From: a bacterium
GTDB taxonomy: Bacteria; Chloroflexota; Dormibacteria; UBA8260; Bog-877
Reading direction: 5' to 3'
Assembly (NCBI GenBank): GCA_021817185.1
Contig: JAKAVU010000146.1
Location: 1 to 7,126, forward strand
Length of the DNA: 7,126 nt
Shown here piece by piece: positions 1 through 6,213 of the stretch. Position numbers and translations under genes: made by a program. How positions within the stretch are numbered: the first letter of the stretch is position 1; each line of letters opens with the position of its first letter. Under the pieces are notes generated by a model, which was not told the DNA's origin, searched no databases, and saw only the letters and a program-made list of their open reading frames with translations.

Positions 1-687
1 ATCACCGATCCCGCGCCAGGGCCCGCAGCCCGCTTCGAGGCCGCCGAGGGGGTCCGGCTGGCCTTCATCGCCGCCCTGCAGCGGCTCCCGCCGCGCCAGA
101 CGGCAGCAGTGGTCCTCTGCGATGTTCTGGACTTCTCGGTCGCCGAGGTGGCCACGATACTCGAGACCACGCCGCCGGCGGTCAAGGGCTTGCTCCAACG
201 AGCTCGGGCCTCTCTCGGCCATCAACCTGGAGCCGGCGCACACCCCGCCCCGGAGCCCGGCTCGGCGGTCGAGGCCGATTTGGCGAAACGTTTCGCCGCC
301 GCCTTCAGCGCCGATGACGTCGACGCAGTCGTGGCCCTGCTCACCGACGACGCCTGGCTGGCCATGCCGCCCGCCCCCCACGAGTATCAGGGGGGCAAGG
401 CCATCGCCCGGTTCCTGCGGGCGAGCGCCGCTGGTCGAGCGGGGCGTCGCCTGGGGCTCGTGCCCACCCGGGCGAGCACCCAGCCTGCCTTCGCCTGCTA
501 TCTCGGACGACCCGGGGATGCGCGCGCCGAGCCCTCGGGGCTGGTGGTGCTCACCGTCGAAGGAGACCGGATCGCCGCCATTACCCGGTTCCTCGATCCT
601 GAGCTGCCCTCGATCTTCGGCGTCACGGCGGGCCACCTGCTCCGGCTAGTTTGGCAGGCGGAAGCGGTCCGCCCTTCGCGTTCGTAG
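1..687 (+). CDS. ECF RNA polymerase sigma factor with C-terminal SnoaL-like domain (SigG/TIGR02960-type), 5' end missing
   Basis: The reading frame is open from base 1 to the TAG at 685-687 and gives the last 228 residues; the start and region sigma-2 lie outside the window. Visible residues about 15-72 form region sigma-4: 'LQRLPPRQTAAVVL', then the helix-turn-helix 'FSVAEVATILETTPPAVKGLLQRARASL', which in this family reads the -35 element. After a Pro/Ala linker (about 74-92), residues 93-204 form a SnoaL/NTF2-like domain with 'FSADDVDAVVALLTDDAWLAMPP', 'LVPTRASTQPAFACYL' and 'ITRFLDP', all typical of SigG-like sigma factors. Such C-terminal domains are known to tune activity of related ECFs in place of an anti-sigma factor. 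I do not see the DGGGR or NPDKL motifs of the ECF41 group, so I prefer the SigG-like group. The gene downstream, on the same strand, is a reductase and could be a target; this is inference. Confidence 0.88.
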   Translation: MTDPAPGPAARFEAAEGVRLAFIAALQRLPPRQTAAVVLCDVLDFSVAEVATILETTPPAVKGLLQRARASLGHQPGAGAHPAPEPGSAVEADLAKRFAAAFSADDVDAVVALLTDDAWLAMPPAPHEYQGGKAIARFLRASAAGRAGRRLGLVPTRASTQPAFACYLGRPGDARAEPSGLVVLTVEGDRIAAITRFLDPELPSIFGVTAGHLLRLVWQAEAVRPSRS

Positions 688-887
688 CTCCTCCGCGCGT
701 TCGACGCCGTGCACCGGGCCTTGACTACGGGCGAGGCCAGCCACCTCGACACGGCGCCGGGTGGGGCCTGCTTCTCGATCGAGCGGACGACTGCGGGCAC
801 CTCCAAGGCGACATCGGATGAGTGCAGTGCCGACGGGTGGGCTCGACCGGTGCCGACTAAACTCGAGCACAAGGCAAGGAGACTTTC
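688..887. other. Intergenic region between sigma factor and aldo/keto reductase
   Basis: I find no convincing gene here. The only AT-richer patch is around 856-875. It contains TAAACT (858-863), which could be a -10 element (TAnnnT), but there is no good -35 at 16-18 bp, so it may be read by an alternative sigma factor or not be a promoter at all. A perfect 10-bp palindrome, CTCGATCGAG, lies at 774-783; this is short enough to arise by chance in such GC-rich DNA. There is no U-tract terminator after the sigma gene, so read-through into the reductase gene is possible. Confidence 0.35.
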
Positions 888-897
888 GTGGAGGTGA
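876..897 (+). promoter_or_regulatory. Two overlapping ribosome-binding sites for the aldo/keto reductase
   Basis: AAGGAG at 876-881 stands 6 nt before an in-frame GTG (888). GGAGGTGA at 890-897, an 8-base match to the anti-Shine-Dalgarno sequence, stands 5 nt before an in-frame ATG (903). The second site overlaps the first codons after the GTG. The stronger match and the ATG make 903 the likelier main start, but initiation at both is possible and would give proteins differing by five residues. Confidence 0.6.
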
Positions 898-902
898 CGG
901 GT

Positions 903-1889
<987 letters not shown>

Positions 1890-1895
1890 TCGCGC

Positions 1896-1949
1896 CCAGG
1901 GCTGGGCCCGGAAGGGCCCGGCCCTGGCGAGCGAGGCCGACACCCTCGC
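1896..1949 (+). terminator. Tandem GC-rich hairpins after the aldo/keto reductase, likely terminator
   Basis: Seven bases after the reductase stop, 1896-1909 pairs with 1914-1927 over 14 positions (CCAGGGC, one U-G wobble, GGGCCC) closed by a GGAA tetraloop. A second hairpin follows: GCGAGG (1931-1936) with CCTCGC (1944-1949), loop of 7. No run of T follows. In high-GC bacteria, hairpins without a U-tract are commonly found at gene ends, but the extent of termination is uncertain; it could also protect the mRNA 3' end. It separates the reductase from the nrdR promoter. Confidence 0.65.
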
Positions 1950-1961
1950 CGCCGGACATCT

Positions 1962-1990
1962 CGGACTCTTCGCGGCGACCACAATATGAT
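1962..1990 (+). promoter_or_regulatory. Probable sigma-70-type promoter of nrdR
   Basis: TATGAT at 1985-1990 matches the -10 consensus at five of six bases. Seventeen bases upstream, CGGACT (1962-1967) keeps the GAC core of TTGACA, a weak -35. The predicted start is near 1997, about 50 nt before the nrdR ATG. A second -10-like hexamer, TAGAAT at 1994-1999, lacks a -35. The stretch is the most AT-rich in the intergenic region, and the -10 lies inside the first NrdR-box-like site. Confidence 0.5.
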
Positions 1991-1994
1991 GGTT
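1979..1994 (+). promoter_or_regulatory. NrdR-box-like operator 1 (overlaps -10)
   Basis: CCACAATATGATGGTT matches the NrdR-box consensus as I recall it (acaCwAtATaTwGtgt) at 11 of 16 positions, including the central CAATAT block and the G of the right half. It covers the TATGAT -10 element. Binding here would block RNA polymerase. Confidence 0.55.
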
Positions 1995-2009
1995 AGAATG
2001 CGTGCAGCC

Positions 2010-2025
2010 GCCCCATATCCTGTGG
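2010..2025 (+). promoter_or_regulatory. NrdR-box-like operator 2
   Basis: GCCCCATATCCTGTGG matches the same consensus at 10 of 16 positions and keeps the C-n-ATAT-n-n-T-G core found in box 1. It starts exactly 31 bp after box 1, about three helical turns, which is the arrangement known for paired NrdR boxes. It ends 22 nt before the nrdR start codon, so it would lie downstream of the predicted transcription start. Confidence 0.5.
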
Positions 2026-2047
2026 CCTAGGTCCAAATCGGAGATCC

Positions 2048-2539
2048 ATGCGCTGTCCCTACTGCAACCACGACGACCTGCGGGTGGTGGACTCCCGCGA
2101 TTCCGAGACCGGGGAGGCCATCCGCCGCCGGCGAGCGTGCAACAGCTGCAACAAGCGGTTCACCACCTACGAACGGATCGAGTCGGTGCCCTTCTACATC
2201 GTCAAGAAGGACGGTCGGCGGGAGGACTTCGACCGCCAGAAGCTCTTCCTGGGGCTGATGAACGCCTGCAAGAAGAGGGACATCTCCCCCGCCCAGGTGA
2301 CCGAGATCGTCGACGAGATCGAGGGCGACCTGCGCGGGCGGGGCCAGTCCGAGCTGCCCAGCCGGGAGGTGGGAGAGCTGGTGATGGAACGCCTGCGCCA
2401 GCTGGACGAGGTCGCCTACGTGCGGTTCGCGTCGGTGTATCGCTCCTTCCGCGATCTCTCCGAGGTGCGCAACGAGATCGATCAGATCCTGGTTGGAGAC
2501 CGGACCGCGCGCCGCCGCCGTGCCAGCAGCAAGGCCTGA
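2048..2539 (+). CDS. nrdR: Transcriptional repressor NrdR
   Basis: This 163-residue protein is the normal length of NrdR, the cytosolic repressor of ribonucleotide reductase genes. The N-terminal zinc ribbon has Cys3-x2-Cys6 ('MRCPYC') and Cys31-x2-Cys34 ('CNSC') followed by the family signature 'KRFTTYERIE'. Residues about 49-139 form the ATP-cone, with 'VKKDGRREDFDRQKL' and 'VAYVRFASVYRSF', which senses ATP/dATP and switches oligomer state and DNA binding. The Arg-rich tail (150-163) is poorly conserved in the family. ATG 2048 is preceded by GGAG (2040-2043) at a rather short 4-nt spacing; no earlier start would leave the zinc ribbon N-terminal. Two NrdR-like boxes on its promoter suggest autorepression. 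No ribonucleotide reductase gene is in the window. The yggS homologue follows closely and is probably cotranscribed. Confidence 0.97.
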   Translation: MRCPYCNHDDLRVVDSRDSETGEAIRRRRACNSCNKRFTTYERIESVPFYIVKKDGRREDFDRQKLFLGLMNACKKRDISPAQVTEIVDEIEGDLRGRGQSELPSREVGELVMERLRQLDEVAYVRFASVYRSFRDLSEVRNEIDQILVGDRTARRRRASSKA

Positions 2540-2552
2540 TCCCGACCCAGGA

Positions 2553-3224
2553 TTGGAGGCGCTGCGCGAGGCCGCGGCAGCCGTGGCGGTGCGCATCGAG
2601 GAGGCCAGGCGGCGGGTCGGTGGAGAGCCGGTGAGTCTGCTTCCCGTCACCAAGGGCCACGCCATCCAACGGGTCCGGCAGGCGGTCGCGCTGGGCTTTA
2701 CGGAGCTGGGTGAGAACTATCTGCAGGAGTGTCAGGCCAAGGCCGAGGCCGAGCCCGGGCTCCGCTGGCACCTGCTCGGCCACCTGCAGCGCAACAAGGT
2801 CGCCCGGGCAGCCCGGCTGTTCCACGCGGTGGAGACGGTCGACAGCCTGCAGCTGGCAGAGCGGCTCTCCTCAGCCCGGCTCGGCCAGGAGCCGCTCCCG
2901 GTGCTCTGCGAGCTGGACGCGACCGAGATTCCCGGCCGCAACGGCTTCAAGCCGGACGGCCTGCGGGAGGTGGCGGAGGCGATCGCCGCACTGCCTGGGA
3001 TCGTGCTCCAGGGTTTGATGACGGTGGCTGACCCGGCCTCTCCCCAGCGTTGCTTCAGCCAGTGCCGGGAGTTGCGCGAGGAGCTGGTGGCGAGGCTGGG
3101 CCGGGGGCTGCCGGTGCTCAGCATGGGCATGAGCGAGGACTTCGAACTCGCCATCGCGGAGGGCAGCACCGAGGTGCGACTGGGGAGCGCGCTGTTCGGG
3201 CCCCGGCCGCCCCACCGGCCCTGA
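2553..3224 (+). CDS. yggS: YggS/PLPBP-family pyridoxal 5'-phosphate homeostasis protein
   Basis: A single-domain TIM-barrel protein of the YggS/PROSC family, cytosolic, which binds PLP without known enzyme activity and keeps vitamin B6 and amino/keto-acid pools balanced. With start 2553 it has 223 residues, the usual size. Lys34 in 'LLPVTKGH' is the expected PLP Schiff-base lysine. Other signatures are 'GENYLQE' (53-59), 'WHLLGHLQRNK' (72-82), 'NGFKPDGL' (130-137), 'GLMTVAD' (154-160) and the phosphate-binding end 'LSMGMSEDFELAI' to 'VRLGSALFG' (189-216). The start is uncertain. There is no ATG; TTG 2553, 13 nt after the nrdR stop, gives the standard N-terminus. TTG 2493 would overlap nrdR by 47 nt and add a Pro-rich stretch unlike the family. 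GTG 2583 or 2589 would shorten helix 1. No good ribosome-binding site precedes any of them, so translation may be coupled to nrdR. It ends one base from the opposing gene's stop. Confidence 0.92.
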   Translation: MEALREAAAAVAVRIEEARRRVGGEPVSLLPVTKGHAIQRVRQAVALGFTELGENYLQECQAKAEAEPGLRWHLLGHLQRNKVARAARLFHAVETVDSLQLAERLSSARLGQEPLPVLCELDATEIPGRNGFKPDGLREVAEAIAALPGIVLQGLMTVADPASPQRCFSQCRELREELVARLGRGLPVLSMGMSEDFELAIAEGSTEVRLGSALFGPRPPHRP

Positions 3225-3225
3225 G

Positions 3226-4527
3226 TCAGCTGGGAGCGGCTGGGGGAGAGGCCCCCTCATCGGCCGGAGCCGTCGGGCTGGGGCGCCGCCGGATGCGGAA
3301 GCTGCGCAGGAGGCGACGGTTGCGCAGCTCGCTCAGCCCGTCAGAGCGCGAGGCGCTGAAGAGGTCCGGGCGCTGGGCTCGCCAGTCGCCGACGCCGGCG
3401 CGAATCAGGACGGTCACGTAGCTCGCCGCGGGGACGGCGACCAGCGCGCCCAGAAAGCCTCCGACCTCCACCCCGGCGAACAGCGCCAGCAGGGTCACGA
3501 TGGGATGGAGCTGGACGAACCGGGCCTGAATCCTCGGCACCAGCAGGTAGCCCTCCACCACATGTATGCCCAGGAAGAGGATGAGGGTGAAGAGCGCCAG
3601 GGTCGGGCTCTTGGTGAGCGCCAGCAAGAGCGCAACGGCGCCCCCGGCAAACGGTCCCACCAGGGGGATCAGCTCGAAGAGCCCGGCCGCGAGCGCCACC
3701 ACCAGCGGGAAGGGCACCCCCAGCAGGAAGGTCCCTCCCCCGGCCATCGCCGCCACCACCACGGCCAGCAGGAGCTGCGCCCTGACGTAGCCACCGATCA
3801 CTACCGAGTAGGCGTCGATGCCGAATTCAAGCTCCCGAGCCGCCCGGGTCGGGAACAGGGCCACGAAGCGCTGGCGCAGCTGGCTCGCGTCCCGCATCAA
3901 CCAGAAGGAGAGGACGATCGAGATCACGACATCGACCAATATCCCGATCGCGCTGGTGACCCCGGTCACCGCCAGCCCGGTCAGCTGGGGGACCACGCTG
4001 GACAGCTTGGAGGTGACAAAGGCCACCGCGTCGACCTTCACGCCGTGCCCCCTCAGCTGCTGCTGGAGCTGGATCACGATGCGCTCGACCCGATGGACCA
4101 GGCTGGGCGCCTGCACCGCCAGGCCCCGGCTCTCGGCGACCAGCGGACCGGAGACCAGCCAGAAGATGAGCCCAACCAGCCCCAGGCCGACCACCAGGGT
4201 GAGCAGGGCTCCGGCAGTGCGGGGAACCCGGGCGCGCCGCTCCAGCAGGTCGACGATGGGTGTTCCCAGAAACGAGATGATGGAAGCCAGCAGAGCGCAG
4301 ATCAGGACCACCAGCAGCGCCGCCGCCAGCCCCTTGAGGATGAGGACCAGCTGGTAGACGAGGAAGATGGTGAGCAGGATCGCGGCCGCCCTGCCCCAGA
4401 GCAGAGCCGACCGCGCCAGCTTGTCAGGCTGGGATGGGGAGGAGCCCGGAGGCGGATCCGCCCGTCCGGCGGGGCCGGGCGTGGAGAGGGGCGGCTGCGC
4501 CGCCGGTGGGGTCGGGCCGAATGCCAT
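3226..4527 (-). CDS. AI-2E family (PerM-type) multipass membrane protein
   Basis: A 433-residue integral membrane protein of the AI-2E transporter family (PF01594-like). Members have been linked to autoinducer-2 export and, in others, to Na+/H+ antiport; the substrate here is unknown. The cytoplasmic N-terminus (1-40) is Pro/Ser-rich. Hydrophobic segments lie at about 46-64, 67-88, 106-130, 192-212, 246-270, 272-304, 307-330 and 341-375. The soluble insert at about 131-190 between the third and fourth segments is typical. Family motifs include 'GGYVRAQLLLA' (245-255), 'FELIPLVGPFAGG' (284-296) and 'LVPRIQARFVQLHPIV' (329-344). The Arg-rich tail (402-415) ends in a Pro/Ala stretch. The ATG at 4527 is the first start after the upstream gene's stop (35-nt gap) but lacks a clear Shine-Dalgarno sequence, which suggests coupled translation. 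The frame stays open far upstream, antisense-like to the molybdoenzyme; that part is not coding. Confidence 0.9.
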   Translation of the reverse strand: MAFGPTPPAAQPPLSTPGPAGRADPPPGSSPSQPDKLARSALLWGRAAAILLTIFLVYQLVLILKGLAAALLVVLICALLASIISFLGTPIVDLLERRARVPRTAGALLTLVVGLGLVGLIFWLVSGPLVAESRGLAVQAPSLVHRVERIVIQLQQQLRGHGVKVDAVAFVTSKLSSVVPQLTGLAVTGVTSAIGILVDVVISIVLSFWLMRDASQLRQRFVALFPTRAARELEFGIDAYSVVIGGYVRAQLLLAVVVAAMAGGGTFLLGVPFPLVVALAAGLFELIPLVGPFAGGAVALLLALTKSPTLALFTLILFLGIHVVEGYLLVPRIQARFVQLHPIVTLLALFAGVEVGGFLGALVAVPAASYVTVLIRAGVGDWRAQRPDLFSASRSDGLSELRNRRLLRSFRIRRRPSPTAPADEGASPPAAPS

Positions 4528-4562
4528 GCGGGGGGAGTGTACGAAGTCCGCGCCGCTTCTGA

Positions 4563-6095
4563 TCAGGCAACGTTCACCACGATCTCCTCGCGGCCGCTGG
4601 CCCCGTTGGGGTAGCTGCCGGTGGTCCGCGCGGCCTGCATGCGGCCCTGTCTGTCCTCGGCCCTCACGCTGAGGGTGTAGAGACCTGGTCCGGGTCGCCA
4701 TGGGAGACTCCAAACCGACCACGCAAACTCGGAGAGGGGCGGCTGGATCCGGGCCGGCACCCAGTGGCTGCCGCCATCCACGGTCACCTCCACTCGCGCC
4801 ACGCCGAGGTTGCCCGCGAAGGCGATCCCGGTGAGCAGGTAGGCCCTGCCAGCTCTCAGCCGGGCGCTCCCGCTCGGGAAGTCGAAGCGGGAGAAGATGT
4901 GCGGCACCGCGGCAGCGTTCCAACCCTGCTGCTCCCAGTAACCGAAGAACGGGTGAGAGGCGGTGGAGATCCTGGTCAACCACTTGGGATCCTTCATGCC
5001 GTAGTGCCCGGTGACCAGGACTCGGGCCGGAAAGCCGTGCTGCGGGGGGAGCACCTGGCCGTTGAGGTGGGTGGCCACCAGCGTGGAGGGGGCCAGCGCC
5101 TCCTCCACCGGCAGACTCTCCGAGTAGCCGTCGGCACAGTGGAAGACGACCACCCTGGCCTGGCGGGGCAAACCCACCGCTTCGAGAAGATGGGAGAGCG
5201 GAACTCCCCGCCAAATCCCGGTGCTGATGAGGGTCCCCCCCACCGGGTTGGAGATGCACTCCAGGGTCTGCACCTGTTCCCGCTGTGGCATCGCCAGCAG
5301 CTGCTGGTAACCGATCTCGGTCGACCGGCTGCCGCTGAGCTCCAGCCGCCAGCTGGACTGGTCAACCAGAGGCGGTCCCAAGAGATCCTTGGAGACGATG
5401 TAGAAATCGGCGGTGGGAGTCACCCCAGGTGGGAGGTGCCCGAGGGCGGCCACGCCCCGGCCGAGAACGCCGGACGGCGACTGAGCGGCCAGGAATCTGC
5501 TCCCCAGGTAGCCGAGCGACAGCGCTCCCAGCACACCTCCCGAGAGAGCCAGGAAGCGGCGCCGACTGATGGTCGAGAAGCTGGACGAGCCGCGGACCCC
5601 GGAGAAGTTGCCTCCCAGCCGTGACGGTTGGACGAGCAGGTCCACCAGCCCGCACAGCAGCACCCAGTCCCCCAGAGTGCTGAGCCATGCGGAGAGGTCA
5701 AAGCCGCCCTCAGCCACCAGCAGCAGCGGTTGGGTCAAAATCCAGAGCGCCAGTGCCAGCAGCAGCCAACGCCAGCGCCCGGAGCCGCCCCGTGATGGGC
5801 CCGCGGCGGGCGTAACCAGCCGAGCCGCGGGCGACCGGTGCGCCACCGCCACCCCCAGCCCGCCGCCCACCACAACCAGGAGGACCGCGGTGGCCAGCAC
5901 CAGAAGCGGCCGGCCACGCTCCTGGAGCGCGTCGATCAGGGTCCCGAAGACGGGGCCCGGCAGCAGCAGCGTGAGCCCGGATCCAATCACCTCGATGAGG
6001 CCGGTGACCCCCGCGACCAGTCTCAAAGCCAGCATCGCCGCCACCGCCAGCCCGGCCGCGCAGGCCCCGAGGGCGGCCGCCGAGCGAGCCCTCAC
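4563..6095 (-). CDS. Membrane-anchored molybdopterin-dependent oxidoreductase, sulfite oxidase family
   Basis: With the GTG start at 6095 the protein has 510 residues. Residues 1-200 are a membrane anchor with hydrophobic stretches at about 8-29, 34-55, 63-86, 109-128 and 137-155. Next comes a Tat-like motif 'SRRRFLAL' (177-184) with a hydrophobic helix to 201. Residues about 225-405 form the molybdopterin domain: Cys280 in 'TLECISNPVGG' is the expected molybdenum ligand, followed by 'GVPLSHLLEAVGL', 'HCADGYSESLPVEEAL', 'HGFPARVLVTGHYGMKDPKW' and 'GYWEQQGWN'. Residues 415-510 are an Ig-like dimerisation domain ('VARVEVTVDGGSHWVPA'). The catalytic part should face outside the membrane. The substrate and electron acceptor are unknown, and no haem domain is visible. 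The start is unsure: GTG 6095 keeps the first membrane helix, ATG 6035 would cut it, and no strong ribosome-binding site is seen. Upstream is recJ; downstream is the AI-2E-family gene. Confidence 0.88.
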   Translation of the reverse strand: MRARSAAALGACAAGLAVAAMLALRLVAGVTGLIEVIGSGLTLLLPGPVFGTLIDALQERGRPLLVLATAVLLVVVGGGLGVAVAHRSPAARLVTPAAGPSRGGSGRWRWLLLALALWILTQPLLLVAEGGFDLSAWLSTLGDWVLLCGLVDLLVQPSRLGGNFSGVRGSSSFSTISRRRFLALSGGVLGALSLGYLGSRFLAAQSPSGVLGRGVAALGHLPPGVTPTADFYIVSKDLLGPPLVDQSSWRLELSGSRSTEIGYQQLLAMPQREQVQTLECISNPVGGTLISTGIWRGVPLSHLLEAVGLPRQARVVVFHCADGYSESLPVEEALAPSTLVATHLNGQVLPPQHGFPARVLVTGHYGMKDPKWLTRISTASHPFFGYWEQQGWNAAAVPHIFSRFDFPSGSARLRAGRAYLLTGIAFAGNLGVARVEVTVDGGSHWVPARIQPPLSEFAWSVWSLPWRPGPGLYTLSVRAEDRQGRMQAARTTGSYPNGASGREEIVVNVA

Positions 6096-6172
6096 GGCCG
6101 CTGGCCCCGGTCGCGCCCCCTTGCCTGCTGCCGGGAGGCTCCCGGTCCCGGCCGGCTGGTAGTGGCGGTCAT
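6092..6172 (-). CDS. Possible 26-codon leader ORF overlapping the molybdoenzyme start
   Basis: An ATG at 6172 lies 41 nt after the recJ stop. AGGGG (6181-6177) stands 4 nt before it, a better ribosome-binding site than the one in front of the molybdoenzyme GTG. It encodes MTATTSRPGPGASRQQARG followed by seven more residues, Arg/Pro/Gln-rich and without a recognisable domain. Its TGA shares a GTGA overlap with the GTG at 6095, a layout that would permit translational coupling. It could instead be the true N-terminus of the molybdoenzyme separated by a one-base indel, or simply chance. Confidence 0.3.
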   Translation of the reverse strand: MTATTSRPGPGASRQQARGRDRGQRP

Positions 6173-6213
6173 GGTGCCCCTGATCGTAGATCCCGCGCGC
6201 CGGGCCCGGGCGG

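Noticed and set aside
774..783. Palindrome CTCGATCGAG as an operator before the reductase
   Set aside because: Ten bases of perfect symmetry are easily found by chance in this composition, there is no second copy nearby, and it is over 100 nt from the start codon.
3505..4614. A 369-codon + strand open frame, rich in Gln, Glu, Asp and His, opposite the AI-2E-family gene
   Set aside because: It is an antisense shadow of a GC-rich gene. The opposite strand has clear family motifs and membrane segments, while this frame has only low-complexity polar composition.
4528..5259. Upstream in-frame extension of the AI-2E-family gene on the - strand
   Set aside because: It runs entirely through the molybdoenzyme gene in another frame and encodes Gly/Arg/Pro-rich sequence unlike the family; the true start is ATG 4527.
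6185..6213. GC-rich inverted sequence (around GCCCGGGC) just after the recJ stop as a terminator
   Set aside because: The pairing is mostly a zero-loop palindrome of G and C runs with no stable stem-loop and no U-tract.
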